Source: an uncultured Prevotellaceae bacterium (GTDB lineage Bacteria; Bacteroidota; Bacteroidia; Bacteroidales; Muribaculaceae). From it: a stretch of 64,000 nt of DNA. Position 1 is the stretch's first letter, and each line of letters opens with the position of its first letter. Location: contig ONGE01000008.1 of NCBI GenBank assembly GCA_900317325.1, forward strand, positions 225,422 to 289,421, written 5' to 3'. A model generated the notes under the pieces. That model saw nothing but the letters and a program-made list of their open reading frames with translations. It did no database searches and had not been told where the DNA came from. Made by a program: the position numbers and the translations under genes. Of the stretch, positions 55,657-63,790 are shown one piece after another.

Positions 55657-55686
55657 CAAAAGTAGTCAATTTTAGCGAGGTCACAA
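55657..55686 (-). promoter_or_regulatory. Promoter of the small lipoprotein gene
   Basis: Minus-strand TTG (55684-55686), 19-bp spacer and TACTTTTG (55657-55664), 45 nt before the start codon. Confidence 0.7.
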
Positions 55687-55730
55687 AAAGATTCCTCTTT
55701 TTTTGAATCGAGGCACTTCCCGGAATCTGC

Positions 55731-56294
55731 CTAGAAGTTGTAGTGATCGTTGTCGAGGTTGTCCAGTTCCTCGAAGTCGGAGATCTCGTCCTGATCGTAC
55801 TCCTCGTCGCCGTAGAACTCGCTCTTGTCGATGGGATCGATGTTGCTGGCATCGGGGATTTTGGGAATCGTGATGAACTCGGAGATGTCAACATTCTCGG
55901 TGGGCGGGTTGCCGATCTTGCTCTCGCACAGGGGGTCGTGCAAGGTCTTGCCGGGAATGACTTCCTTGAGTTTCACCTTGAAGAAGCGCTCGGTCATGTA
56001 GTCGAAGACAAACTTCATTCTCTGTCCCTCGTCCTCGAGGAGCTCGTCGAGCTGTGTATCGTCCATGATCCAGATGTCCTCATCGGATTCGGTTCCCATA
56101 TCCATGCAGGTGACTTCCTTCTGCTTGCTCCACTCGTCATCGCAGATGTAGAAGGAATCCATCTGGTCCTTGCCGTAACCTGCCGAATCAAGAATAATGT
56201 TGCGCAGCTGCATGAAGGTTGCCGTTGAGTCGATGGCAATCTGCAATTTGAAATTATCGGCCTCGTCCGATACTATGACAAATTTGTAAATCAT
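55731..56294 (-). CDS. Plasmid pRiA4b ORF-3-like protein
   Basis: A 187-residue protein resembling the pRiA4b ORF-3 family (YKFVIVSDEADNFKLQIAIDSTATFMQLRNIILDSAGY...FYICDDEWSKQKEVTCMDMG...FKVKLKEVIPGKT). The final ~50 residues are very acidic (DKSEFYGDEEYDQDEISDFEELDNLDNDHYN). The name derives from a plasmid ORF and an IS1096-linked protein, and no function is established. There is no transposase or plasmid gene nearby, so it looks like a chromosomal housekeeping-type copy. Confidence 0.85.
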   Translation of the reverse strand: MIYKFVIVSDEADNFKLQIAIDSTATFMQLRNIILDSAGYGKDQMDSFYICDDEWSKQKEVTCMDMGTESDEDIWIMDDTQLDELLEDEGQRMKFVFDYMTERFFKVKLKEVIPGKTLHDPLCESKIGNPPTENVDISEFITIPKIPDASNIDPIDKSEFYGDEEYDQDEISDFEELDNLDNDHYNF

Positions 56295-56332
56295 AATGCT
56301 AAAGCGTTGTTGTGTTTAGAATTTGATGTTGC

Positions 56333-56340
56333 GAAATTAC
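56333..56340 (-). promoter_or_regulatory. Probable -7 box for the pRiA4b ORF-3-like gene
   Basis: TAATTTCG on the minus strand matches 7 of 8 consensus positions; a TTG lies 18 bp upstream. Confidence 0.4.
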
Positions 56341-56494
56341 TAATACAATTTTAACGGGCAAGTATTTTTCGGTATTTTTTTCTTCAAAGGGGCTAAAAAT
56401 CGGGCATTTCGCGTTTTTGCAGGCATCAGAGAACAAATGAAGCCACGCTGAATGCGCGGCTTCACCTTATATATATCAAATTAGATGTGCTGAA

Positions 56495-57682
56495 TCAGGG
56501 CACGAGTCCGTAGGCACGGAAGACCTTCTGGATCTTCTCCAGGGCGAATGCCACTTGCTCGTGGGTGTGGGTTGCCATGAGGCTGAAGCGGATGAGCGTG
56601 TCGTTAGGCGCAACAGCAGGCGAGACGACGGGATTGACAAAGATGCCCTCGTTCAACAGATCGCGCGTGATGGCGAAGGTCTTGTTGTTGTCGCGGATGA
56701 ACAGCGGGATGATGGGGGTCTCGGTGTGTCCGATCTCACATCCCATGTCGCGGAATCCCTGCAAGGCCTCGTGAGTGATCTTCCAGAGGTGCTCCTGGCG
56801 CTCGGGCTCATTGAGCATGATATCGATGGCCTTCATCGCAGCTGCCGTCGATGCGGGGGTGATGCTGGCGGTGAAGATGTAGCTGCGTGAATGGTGACGC
56901 AGGTAGTTGGTGATCACCTTGCTCGTGGCAATGAAACCGCCCAGCGAAGCAATCGACTTGGAGAAGGTGCCCATGATCAGGTCCACCTCGTCGCGCAGGC
57001 CGAAGTGGTCGCAGACACCGCGGCCGCCCTCGCCGAACACGCCGATGCCGTGTGCCTCGTCGACCATGATGCTGGCGTTGTACTTGCGCGCCAGATCCAC
57101 GATATCGGGGAGCTTGCACACGTCGCCTTCCATCGAGAAGACGCCGTCGGTGACGATGAGCTTAACACGGTCGGGCTCACACTTCTTGAGCTGAGCCTCG
57201 AGTGACGCCATGTCGTTGTGCTTGTACTTCAATGAATTGGAAAACGAGAGGCGACGGCCCTCGATGATCGAGGCGTGGTCTTGCTCGTCCCAGAGGATAT
57301 AGTCTTCGCGACCCGTCAGCGTGGAAATCACGCCCAGGTTCACGCCGAAGCCCGTGCTGTAAATCATTGCGTCCTCCTTGCCCTCGTAATCGGCGAGCTT
57401 GCGCTCGAGCTGCTTGTGGAGGTCGAGCGTACCGTTGAGGAAGGGAGACCCGGCACATCCGGTGCCGTATTTCTGGGTGGCCTCGATGGCAGCTTGCTTG
57501 ATGCGCTCATCGTTGACCAGACCCGAGTAACAGTTGGAACCGAACATGAGCACCCGTTTGCCATTCATGATGACCTCGGAGTCCTGTTCACTCGAGATAG
57601 CACGAAAATAGGGATAGATGCCCGCGGCCTTCGCCTTCTGCGGCTCATCATATCGCGCTAACTTATTCTCTAATAAGTTCAT
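56495..57682 (-). CDS. Serine palmitoyltransferase (alpha-oxoamine synthase)
   Basis: A 395-residue PLP enzyme of the alpha-oxoamine synthase family. The PLP lysine is K242 (MGTFSKSIASLGGF), with DEAH at 208-211 (MVDEAHGIG), and GSPFLNGTLDLHKQLE near residue 80. In gut Bacteroidota the chromosomal enzyme of this form makes 3-ketosphinganine from serine and palmitoyl-CoA/ACP, the first step of sphingolipid synthesis. Glycine C-acetyltransferase (Kbl) is the main alternative, and sequence alone does not exclude it. The ATG at 57682 is preferred over a TTG two codons upstream. Confidence 0.88.
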   Translation of the reverse strand: MNLLENKLARYDEPQKAKAAGIYPYFRAISSEQDSEVIMNGKRVLMFGSNCYSGLVNDERIKQAAIEATQKYGTGCAGSPFLNGTLDLHKQLERKLADYEGKEDAMIYSTGFGVNLGVISTLTGREDYILWDEQDHASIIEGRRLSFSNSLKYKHNDMASLEAQLKKCEPDRVKLIVTDGVFSMEGDVCKLPDIVDLARKYNASIMVDEAHGIGVFGEGGRGVCDHFGLRDEVDLIMGTFSKSIASLGGFIATSKVITNYLRHHSRSYIFTASITPASTAAAMKAIDIMLNEPERQEHLWKITHEALQGFRDMGCEIGHTETPIIPLFIRDNNKTFAITRDLLNEGIFVNPVVSPAVAPNDTLIRFSLMATHTHEQVAFALEKIQKVFRAYGLVP

Positions 57683-57755
57683 ATACAAATATCTTAGTTC
57701 AGTTTTTGTCGTCCCTTGACAGCGCCAAGCGGTGACATTATTTTATAATTGGCTG

Positions 57756-57763
57756 CAAATATA
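57756..57763 (-). promoter_or_regulatory. -7 box for the serine palmitoyltransferase gene
   Basis: TATATTTG on the minus strand, 73 nt before the start codon. Confidence 0.55.
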
Positions 57764-57935
57764 TAAAAAAAATCTTTAACGAAATGTTAACAGGGCAACA
57801 AACTGTGACATTTTGGCCAAATCAGTATTAACTAATTGGCTAAGCATCATAAGATACGGCCCTGTTAAATATTTTTAAAACGGATTTTCACGGTGTAAAA
57901 ACCACAGCAAAGCGCTGGCAGGTGATGAGGCGCCG

Positions 57936-58121
57936 TCAATTACGGTCAATATCATCCATCTCGAGCTCAGCGTTCTGTATCAAGTCGTAATCTGAGAATT
58001 CCACACCGTCGAAGTCTCCATCTTCGAACATCAAATAGTCTTGACGAATGCACCCGGTTGACACGACCGAAATCATGGCCACCGCGACGCATATCAGGAG
58101 GTATTTCAAAAGCTTCTTCAT
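57936..58121 (-). CDS. Very small lipoprotein
   Basis: A 61-residue protein with a lipoprotein signal (MKKLLKYLLICVAVAMISVVSTGC, lipobox STGC, Cys24) and a mature part that is almost entirely acidic (DYLMFEDGDFDGVEFSDYD...MDDIDRN). No family known. The signal peptide, a good start and a -7 box upstream argue that it is real. Confidence 0.7.
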   Translation of the reverse strand: MKKLLKYLLICVAVAMISVVSTGCIRQDYLMFEDGDFDGVEFSDYDLIQNAELEMDDIDRN

Positions 58122-58165
58122 ATATATACTAATATGGCTATGCGTTCTATTTGAATTACTGAGTG

Positions 58166-58224
58166 CAAAATTAAGAAAAAAAACGAATGAGGGCCGTTTT
58201 TTTCAGAAAAAAACACTAATTTTG
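58166..58224. promoter_or_regulatory. Divergent -7 boxes for the small lipoprotein and ligA
   Basis: Minus-strand TAATTTTG (58166-58173) serves the small lipoprotein; plus-strand TAATTTTG (58217-58224) serves ligA, 31 nt before its ATG. Confidence 0.6.
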
Positions 58225-58255
58225 GAAATCAAAATCACTCAAATCATTAATCAAG

Positions 58256-60262
58256 ATGGATCTTTTTGAACAGCGAATCAAGGAATTGCGGGAAATCATC
58301 AACCGCCACAACCACAGCTACTATGTCCTGAATGCCCCGACGGTGAGCGACCAGGAGTTTGACGCCCTGCTGCGCGAGCTGCAAGACCTGGAGCGTGACT
58401 ACCCGCAGTATCAAGATCCGTTGTCGCCCACCCAGCGCGTGGGCAGCGACATCAGCAAGGGTTTCACCCAGGTGCGCCATGAGCGCCCGATGATGTCACT
58501 GTCTAACAGCTACAGCATCGAAGAGGTGCAGGAATTCCTGCGACGTGCCCAGGATGGCCTGGGCGGCGAGCCCAGCGAGATTGTCGGCGAGATGAAATAT
58601 GACGGCACATCAATCTCGGTGACCTATGAACAAGGCCGACTGGTGCGGGCCGTCACGCGTGGCGACGGTGTTCAGGGCGACGATGTCACGGCCAACGTCA
58701 TCACCATCAAGAGCGTGCCGCTGGAAATCAAGGGATTCATCGACCTGCCCGAGAAGTTTGAGGTGAGGGGCGAAATCCTGTTGCCGTGGACGAGCTTTGA
58801 GAAGCTCAACAAGGAGCGCGAGTTCAACGAGGAACCGCTGTTTGCCAACCCGCGCAATGCCGCCGCAGGGACGCTCAAGCTGCAGAACAGCGCCGAGGTC
58901 GCCCGCCGCGGTCTTGACGCCATCTTCTACTTCCTGCTGGGCGACAATCTGCCCTTCGAGACCCACTACGACAGCATCAAGGCGTTGCAACGATGGGGCT
59001 TCAAGACGGGCGAGATGTCCATCCTGCCCAGCATCGATGCGGTGAAAGACTTCATCGCCCACTGGGATGTGGAGCGCAAGAAACTGCCCGTCGCCACCGA
59101 CGGCCTCGTGTTCAAGATCAACTCGCTGCGCCAGCAGCTCAACCTGGGCGCCACCGCCAAGTCACCCCGCTGGGCCATCGCCTACAAGTTCGCACCCGAG
59201 CGCGAATGCACCAAGTTGCAATATGTGTCGTTCGAGGTGGGACGCACGGGTGTCATCACGCCGGTCGCCAACCTGGATCCCGTGCTGCTGAGCGGCACCA
59301 TCGTCAAGCGCGCCTCGCTGCACAATGCCGACATCATCCAGCAGCTCGACATCCACGAGGGCGACATGCTCTACGTGGAAAAGGGCGGCGAAATCATCCC
59401 CAAGATCGTGGGCGTGGACGAGAAACGGCGCCAGCCGGGCAGCCAGCCCATCGCCTTTGTCACCCACTGCCCGTCGTGCGGCACTCCGCTGCAGCGCGTC
59501 GAGGGCGAGGCGGCATGGGTGTGCCCCAACAAGTGGGGTTGCGGGCCGCAGATTTGCGGTCGCATCGAGCACTTCGTGGGACGGCACGCGATGGACATCG
59601 ACGGCATCGGCGAGGAAGTGGCCGTCATCCTCAACAAGAGCGGCCTGGTGAACGACGTGGCCGACCTGTACGACCTGACCCAGGAACAGCTCGTCGCCCT
59701 CGACCGCTTCCAGGAGAAGAGTGCACAGCGCATCCTGCGCGGCGTGGAGGCCAGTCGCAGCGTGCCCTATGCGCGCGTCATCTTCGCCCTATCCATCCCC
59801 TTTGTGGGCGAAACGACCGGCAAGGTGCTGGCCCGCCACACGCGCGACATCGACACGCTGATGGCGATGCCCGCCGAGCAGCTTGCCGCCATCCCCGAGA
59901 TCGGTCCCAAGATTGCCCAGTCGATCGTCGATTTCTTTGCCGAGGAGCGCAACCGCGTCATCGTCGAGCGGCTGAAAGCAGCAGGCCTGCAAATGGCGCT
60001 CACCGAGGAGGAGACTGCCGGTCAAACCGACAAGCTGCTGGGCAAGAAAGTGGTCATCAGCGGCGTGTTTGCCAAGCACTCACGCGAAGAATACAAGGCG
60101 ATGATCGAGCAGAACGGTGGCAAGAACGTGAGCAGCATCTCGAGCGCCACCAGCTTCATCCTGGCCGGTGAGAACATGGGACCCGCCAAACTGGAAAAAG
60201 CCCGCAAACTGGGCATCGACATCATCAACGAGGACCAGTTCCTGGAGATGATTGCCGATTGA
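58256..60262 (+). CDS. ligA: NAD-dependent DNA ligase
   Basis: A 668-residue replicative and repair ligase. Domain Ia (1-70) and the nucleotidyltransferase domain are followed by an OB fold, zinc finger, HhH and BRCT domains. The adenylated lysine is K114 ([10 protein letters not shown]). The four-cysteine zinc finger starts near residue 405 (CPSCGTPL...CPNKWGCG), with HhH motifs after it and a BRCT domain at about 590-668 ([34 protein letters not shown]). Length and order are normal for bacterial LigA. A long antisense and other-frame frame here is a shadow. Confidence 0.97.
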   Translation: MDLFEQRIKELREIINRHNHSYYVLNAPTVSDQEFDALLRELQDLERDYPQYQDPLSPTQRVGSDISKGFTQVRHERPMMSLSNSYSIEEVQEFLRRAQDGLGGEPSEIVGEMKYDGTSISVTYEQGRLVRAVTRGDGVQGDDVTANVITIKSVPLEIKGFIDLPEKFEVRGEILLPWTSFEKLNKEREFNEEPLFANPRNAAAGTLKLQNSAEVARRGLDAIFYFLLGDNLPFETHYDSIKALQRWGFKTGEMSILPSIDAVKDFIAHWDVERKKLPVATDGLVFKINSLRQQLNLGATAKSPRWAIAYKFAPERECTKLQYVSFEVGRTGVITPVANLDPVLLSGTIVKRASLHNADIIQQLDIHEGDMLYVEKGGEIIPKIVGVDEKRRQPGSQPIAFVTHCPSCGTPLQRVEGEAAWVCPNKWGCGPQICGRIEHFVGRHAMDIDGIGEEVAVILNKSGLVNDVADLYDLTQEQLVALDRFQEKSAQRILRGVEASRSVPYARVIFALSIPFVGETTGKVLARHTRDIDTLMAMPAEQLAAIPEIGPKIAQSIVDFFAEERNRVIVERLKAAGLQMALTEEETAGQTDKLLGKKVVISGVFAKHSREEYKAMIEQNGGKNVSSISSATSFILAGENMGPAKLEKARKLGIDIINEDQFLEMIAD

Positions 60263-60317
60263 CGCTGCCATCAAGAAACGTGACACTATAGACCGAGACA
60301 CCATCACCCACCCCACT

Positions 60318-60932
60318 ATGAGAATCATCATGAGCGCCATCTTGATAGCGGCCAGCTGCTTAGCCGGCTTGGGCCAAGAGGTCGAGGGTTTTGTGACAGC
60401 GATGCTGGAACAGCACCCCCAAGCGCGATTACTCGACATCTACAAATCGTGTTTTCAAGATTACATGGGTGCCGAGCATCTGGTGAGCGACACGGCATCG
60501 GTCAGGGCCTACCTGGAGCAGGAGCTCAACACGAGCGACAGCCAGGAGATGATGCCCTGGTACTATGAGCCGTGCGGCCTGAGCGGGAACTATGTGCGTG
60601 TGAGCTTGCGAGCCGTCAAGGAGGGCTTCATCCCTGCCGAGACGCTTCTCGAGGCCTTCATCGCCAGCGCCAACAGCGCCGAGCGGCCCACCGTAGCGAG
60701 CTGGGCAACGCGCTGGCACGAAATCGTCGATGCCATCGGCAAAATGGGACTCACCCTGCCCCACCTCGACGAGGACAAGCAGTTCATCGAGGAGGTGCTG
60801 GCCCAGGGGCGATATGCCATCAGCCACTCGCCCGACTACCGCGAGGCCTACTTCCCGCATTACCGCATCATCAGGCGCGACATTTTTGACAGCGAATTGC
60901 GGCCGCTATTGCCCTGCTCCTGTTGCCCTTGA
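60318..60932 (+). CDS. Exported protein of unknown function downstream of ligA
   Basis: A 204-residue protein with a signal peptide (MRIIMSAILIAASCLAG). The body contains EGFVTAMLEQHPQARLLDIYKSCFQDYMGAEHLVSDTASVRAYLEQELN and ends DSELRPLLPCSCCP with a CxCC terminus. I do not recognise a family beyond similar uncharacterised Bacteroidales proteins. The ATG at 60318 was chosen because the longer frame overlaps ligA by 11 nt and lacks the signal. It could share the ligA transcript (55-nt gap). Confidence 0.75.
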   Translation: MRIIMSAILIAASCLAGLGQEVEGFVTAMLEQHPQARLLDIYKSCFQDYMGAEHLVSDTASVRAYLEQELNTSDSQEMMPWYYEPCGLSGNYVRVSLRAVKEGFIPAETLLEAFIASANSAERPTVASWATRWHEIVDAIGKMGLTLPHLDEDKQFIEEVLAQGRYAISHSPDYREAYFPHYRIIRRDIFDSELRPLLPCSCCP

Positions 60933-60960
60933 CATCGGGAGGGGGCGCCACGATAGCACA

Positions 60961-60999
60961 CGAGAGGCAAGACGGAACGTGAATCCGTCTTGCCTCTCG
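60961..60999 (+). terminator. Terminator of the ligA region
   Basis: A 16-bp perfect stem (60961-60976 with 60984-60999) followed by a short T-run, 29 nt after the preceding gene. Confidence 0.8.
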
Positions 61000-61044
61000 C
61001 ATTTTAACGTGAGTTCGATGAAAATAAGTTTCTGATACTCAACT

Positions 61045-61194
61045 CCTCCCCGATGATAGGGGAGGTGCCCGTTAGGGCGGAGGAGGGGGAGAGTGCCGGA
61101 GGAGGGAGAGTGCGCCGGAGGAGTATGACTTACCCTCAAAGCTCTTCCTCTTGGGATGTCAACGCCCCCTGCCCCCCTCTAATCTTAGAGGGGG
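61045..61194. repeat. G/C-rich intergenic palindromic repeat stretch
   Basis: The 345-nt gap between the ligA-region terminator and the ECF sigma gene has no coding potential. It holds a CCTCCCC/GGGGAGG hairpin (61045-61065), repeated GGAGGRGGGAGAGTG-like G-rich tracts and a CCCCCTCTA/TAGAGGGGG hairpin (61173-61194). This type of sequence recurs in Bacteroidales intergenic regions; its origin is unclear. Confidence 0.6.
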
Positions 61195-61277
61195 AATTGC
61201 CAACGCACTGATTGACAATCAATAATTTCATCGGATTCTCGTTATTTTATACTGTAATGCTGATGTTGAGCGCCCTG

Positions 61278-61868
61278 CTACACAGTGAGGATGATATTGT
61301 TCTCGGAGGCAATGCGGCGCAGGTTGAGAATAGCATAGCGCATGCGCCCCAGAGCCGTGTTGATGCTCACGTTGAGGGTGTCGGCGATCTCCTTGAAGCT
61401 CATGTTCTTGTAGTAACGCATCACCAGCACGTCGCGCTGGCTCACGGGCAATTCCTTGATCAAGCGACGCACATCGCTGTGAATCTGGTCGGTCACCATA
61501 TTGTCCTCGATGGTTCGCTCCGAAAGTTCCTTGCGATTCAGGATGTTGACCTCCTCATCGTCGGTTGACTGGACATTCTCGGCCCTGCTCAGCCTGTAGT
61601 AATCAATGATCAGATTGTGGGCGATGCGTGTAATCCATGCGGCGAAATGTCCATTCTCGACATATCGGCCTTGCTTGATGGTAGTGATGACTTTGACAAA
61701 GGTATCTTGGAAGATATCGTCGGCGAGATCCTCGTTTTTAACCGAGTGATATATATACATGTAAACATGGTCTTTGTGTCGCTCCAGGAGCTCATCAAAG
61801 GCCTCGTTAGTGCCATCGACATACAGCGAGATAAGTTGCTCGTCGCTCTTGTCCTTGTAGATTTTCAT
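61278..61868 (-). CDS. ECF-type sigma-70 family RNA polymerase sigma factor
   Basis: A 196-residue extracytoplasmic-function sigma factor. Region 2 (ELLERHKDHVYMYIYHSVKNEDLADDIFQDTFVKVITTIKQG...FAAWITRIAHNLIIDYYR) and region 4 (LPVSQRDVLVMRYYKNMSFKEIADTLNVSINTALGRMRYAILNLR) are complete. No anti-sigma gene or SusCD pair is adjacent, so it is probably a stand-alone stress-type sigma such as the Bacteroidota SigW-like group. Its regulon cannot be inferred here. Confidence 0.94.
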   Translation of the reverse strand: MKIYKDKSDEQLISLYVDGTNEAFDELLERHKDHVYMYIYHSVKNEDLADDIFQDTFVKVITTIKQGRYVENGHFAAWITRIAHNLIIDYYRLSRAENVQSTDDEEVNILNRKELSERTIEDNMVTDQIHSDVRRLIKELPVSQRDVLVMRYYKNMSFKEIADTLNVSINTALGRMRYAILNLRRIASENNIILTV

Positions 61869-61985
61869 TACTATTTATTTTTGGTCAATAAGAGTAATGT
61901 TTGTCGATAGGCAGTCTAATATTAATTATTTATTGTCATTAAAAATTATATACTCACTCGTGTGAAATCGGCAGATTTCAGGCTG

Positions 61986-62015
61986 CAAATATAGATAAAA
62001 TCAAAATAACAACAA
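61986..62015 (-). promoter_or_regulatory. ECF sigma gene promoter
   Basis: Minus-strand TTG (62013-62015), 19-bp spacer and TATATTTG (61986-61993). A 7-bp inverted repeat (TGAAATC 61963-61969 with GATTTCA 61974-61980) falls at the predicted transcription start. Confidence 0.7.
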
Positions 62016-62077
62016 CTTTTTTTCTAAAAAAAGTGAATTTTAAGGCATTATTTTAATGTTTTTCGGCCTCCATAACG

Positions 62078-62395
62078 TCAACGGCGACGGCGACGACGGC
62101 GGTTATCGCTACGCAATCCCATGAGCCATCGCGTGAGTCTGAAGCCCAGCAGCACATAGTCGGCCGTCTTCAGGTGGGAGACGGTTCCGGGGCTGAACAT
62201 GAGGGCGCGGACTCCGTTGTTAGAAACGTTGTCCTTGACGTTGTCGATACTATATTGCATGGTGGCGCGTCCCACTTCACGGCGAACGAGCGCTTTGGCT
62301 CGGGCTCGACGCAGCTGTTCAAGTGTCATGCCCTGCCAATCTCCCGAGTTGTCATTGACCGACGCGGCGACGTTGTTGATATCGGTATCACTCAT
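62078..62395 (-). CDS. Small basic protein of unknown function with a polyarginine tail
   Basis: A 105-residue protein with a helical middle (MTLEQLRRARAKALVRREVGRATMQYSIDNV), a mildly hydrophobic segment (YVLLGFRLTRWLMG) and a C-terminus of seven consecutive arginines. No family recognised; it may associate with membrane or nucleic acid. It overlaps the holin-like gene by 8 nt and is its operon partner. Confidence 0.75.
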   Translation of the reverse strand: MSDTDINNVAASVNDNSGDWQGMTLEQLRRARAKALVRREVGRATMQYSIDNVKDNVSNNGVRALMFSPGTVSHLKTADYVLLGFRLTRWLMGLRSDNRRRRRRR

Positions 62396-62738
62396 TGTCT
62401 TCGGGTTTTAGGAACAGTTTACTCACAAATCGTGTAATGGGATCAACAATGAGCTGCTTCTTGAAGGCAAACACCACCAGCAGCAGCAACAACAGCAGCA
62501 CAGCAGCGATGAGCTGTGCACCCCAGGTGCATCCCAGCGCACCGGCCAGGACGGTGATCAGGGCCGAGAACAAGTAACTCAAGGCAAAGGTGCAGATGAT
62601 GATGACCACAATGACAAATGCCGATGCCGACAGCAAGATGGCCAGCTTCTCTACCGCCGTGAGCTTGGTATAATCCCACTCGAGGGCAAAAAACTTGCGC
62701 GCCTCGTTGAACAGTTTTTTATAATCTATCTCGTTCAT
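62388..62738 (-). CDS. Holin superfamily III-like (DUF1469/phage holin family) membrane protein
   Basis: A 116-residue protein with two strongly hydrophobic helices (about 30-60 and 68-92) of the actinobacterial/Bacteroidales putative holin-III type, with a hydrophilic N-terminus and a positively charged C-terminus. Despite the phage-like name it is a chromosomal envelope protein common in Bacteroidales. Its leader has a perfect inverted repeat close before the ATG. Downstream gene overlaps by 8 nt. Confidence 0.8.
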   Translation of the reverse strand: MNEIDYKKLFNEARKFFALEWDYTKLTAVEKLAILLSASAFVIVVIIICTFALSYLFSALITVLAGALGCTWGAQLIAAVLLLLLLLVVFAFKKQLIVDPITRFVSKLFLKPEDNE

Positions 62739-62747
62739 GCTTCTTTA

Positions 62748-62773
62748 TTCAAACCCGCCTTTGCGGGTTTGAA
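62748..62773. repeat. Inverted repeat in the leader of the holin-like gene
   Basis: An 11-bp perfect stem (62748-62758 with 62763-62773) and 4-nt loop lie 9 nt before the ATG and could hide the ribosome-binding region. Confidence 0.65.
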
Positions 62774-62801
62774 GTTTAGAGTTTTGAGGTTAGAGTTTGG
62801 G
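62774..62801. repeat. Degenerate heptamer array
   Basis: Four imperfect 7-bp units (GTTTAGA, GTTTTGA, GGTTAGA, GTTTGGG) directly follow the hairpin upstream of the holin-like gene. Confidence 0.55.
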
Positions 62802-62831
62802 GGGTTAACAGCCGACAAAAAGACAATCACC

Positions 62832-62868
62832 GACAGGCGGTGTCACTACTGGGGTGACACCACCTGTC
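62832..62868 (-). terminator. Terminator-like hairpin after the YtxH pair
   Basis: A 15-bp stem with one mismatch (62832-62846 with 62854-62868) sits 19 nt after the stop codon of the second YtxH gene. Confidence 0.65.
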
Positions 62869-62886
62869 ACGTGATGTGTAATTTTG

Positions 62887-63084
62887 TCAGTCCTCGATTT
62901 GGGCGCTGATCTGCTTCACCAGCTGCTCCACCTCATCGTCGCTGAAGTCGATGCCGTTCTTCTTGAGCATCTCTTTGATGCGGCTGCGCAGGTCGGAACC
63001 TTTCTCGGGAGCAAACAGGATGGCAGCCGAAACACCGACGAGTGCGCCACCCAGGAATGCATACAATAAGCTTAATCCTCTCAT
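62887..63084 (-). CDS. YtxH domain-containing small membrane-anchored protein
   Basis: A 65-residue protein with one N-terminal membrane helix (LYAFLGGALVGVSAAILFAPEKGSDLRSRI) carrying the YtxH signature, then an acidic helix. Family members are abundant small proteins of envelope or stress response with unknown mechanism. The ATG at 63084 is used in place of an upstream TTG. It pairs with a second YtxH gene directly upstream (22-nt gap). Confidence 0.87.
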   Translation of the reverse strand: MRGLSLLYAFLGGALVGVSAAILFAPEKGSDLRSRIKEMLKKNGIDFSDDEVEQLVKQISAQIED

Positions 63085-63106
63085 TTTACTATTCAATTAA
63101 ATATTA

Positions 63107-63313
63107 TTAATCCAACTTGTCCTTGATCTCCTCGGCGATGTCATCAACGAGGTTATCGAGCTTGGAGCCTTTGAGCTTCACGCCCTGTTCACGCAATGCA
63201 TCTGCGATACGCTTGCGGGTATCGTCACCTTTCTCGGGGGCAAAAAGCAAGCCCACTGCCGCGCCGGCGATTGCGCCGCCCACGACTGCCATTACAATGT
63301 TAATCGGTTTCAT
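63107..63313 (-). CDS. YtxH domain-containing small membrane-anchored protein (second copy)
   Basis: A 68-residue paralogue of the neighbouring YtxH gene: membrane helix (IVMAVVGGAIAGAAVGLLFAPEKGDDTRKRI) and a short basic/acidic tail ending KDKLD. The two copies share the LLFAPEKGxDxRxRI block, evidence of local duplication. First gene of the transcript; a structured leader hairpin lies upstream. Confidence 0.87.
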   Translation of the reverse strand: MKPINIVMAVVGGAIAGAAVGLLFAPEKGDDTRKRIADALREQGVKLKGSKLDNLVDDIAEEIKDKLD

Positions 63314-63360
63314 ATCTGTCTGTAAATTTAAGAATTAAAACTGTCTTAGTAATGTCACTA

Positions 63361-63398
63361 CAAGCAAGAATCGTGCCATCGACATGGCTGCTTGCTTG
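63361..63398 (-). repeat. Hairpin at the 5' end of the YtxH leader
   Basis: Outer stem CAAGCAAG (63361-63368) with CTTGCTTG (63391-63398) and inner stem GCCAT/ATGGC (63375-63379 with 63384-63388). Confidence 0.6.
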
Positions 63399-63408
63399 AT
63401 TCAGGCAA

Positions 63409-63416
63409 TAAAATTA
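63409..63416 (-). promoter_or_regulatory. Probable -7 box for the YtxH operon
   Basis: TAATTTTA on the minus strand matches 7 of 8 consensus positions; the resulting mRNA would begin at the 63361-63398 hairpin. Confidence 0.4.
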
Positions 63417-63463
63417 CTCTTTCTTTTTCATTTGGGCAAATTTTTTCAAAAAAAGTTTTAATT

Positions 63464-63582
63464 ATGCTCGCTGGCGCGAGCAGGTTAAAGGTTAATGGTT
63501 AAAGGTTAATGAGGCATCCGCATTGATGCTCGCTGGCGCGAGCAGGTTAAAGGTTATTATGCTCGCTGGCGCGAGCAGGTTA
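63464..63582. repeat. Three copies of a 24-bp GCTCGC-palindrome repeat
   Basis: Three direct copies of a unit with core GCTCGCTGGCGCGAGC (a 6-bp inverted repeat with a 4-nt centre), starting at 63464, 63526 and 63559 and each ending AGGTTA. A related inverted copy is at 63822-63838. The 520-nt gap between the YtxH operon and the right-edge gene has no coding potential. Confidence 0.85.
63483..63510. repeat. Heptamer array
   Basis: Four units, GGTTAAA alternating with GGTTAAT, attached to the end of the first GCTCGC repeat. Confidence 0.85.
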
Positions 63583-63607
63583 GAGATTAGTGATTAGAGA
63601 TTAGTGA
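63580..63607. repeat. Heptamer array
   Basis: Four units, TTAGAGA alternating with TTAGTGA, attached to the third GCTCGC repeat. Confidence 0.85.
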
Positions 63608-63704
63608 AGCATCCGCACAGTAGGGCCTCGCCTTGGCGTGGCCGCAACCAGAGCCCCACGCTAAGGCGCGAAGACGCCAAGATTTTAAAAACAACTAAAA
63701 CAAT

Positions 63705-63744
63705 ATTGCATCCGCACCCCAGTTGGTCGGAATGCGGATGCAAT
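63705..63744. repeat. Inverted repeat with GCATCCGCA arms
   Basis: Perfect 12-bp arms (63705-63716 with 63733-63744). The GCATCCGC core also occurs at 63514 and 63609, and inverted near 63782. Confidence 0.75.
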
Positions 63745-63790
63745 TAGTTTCATTCGTGTAATTCGTAGTTTTAAAACTGTCGGCGGATGC

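Noticed and set aside
55731-56294. pRiA4b ORF-3/IS1096-type gene as sign of a mobile element
   Set aside because: No transposase, inverted repeats or integrase around it; the family name is historical.
58993-60171. 392-codon open frame in the plus strand inside ligA
   Set aside because: It is a different frame of ligA with low-complexity Arg/His content.
62388-62738. Prophage holin as sign of a prophage
   Set aside because: No capsid, tail, integrase or lysis partner; the family is a normal chromosomal one.
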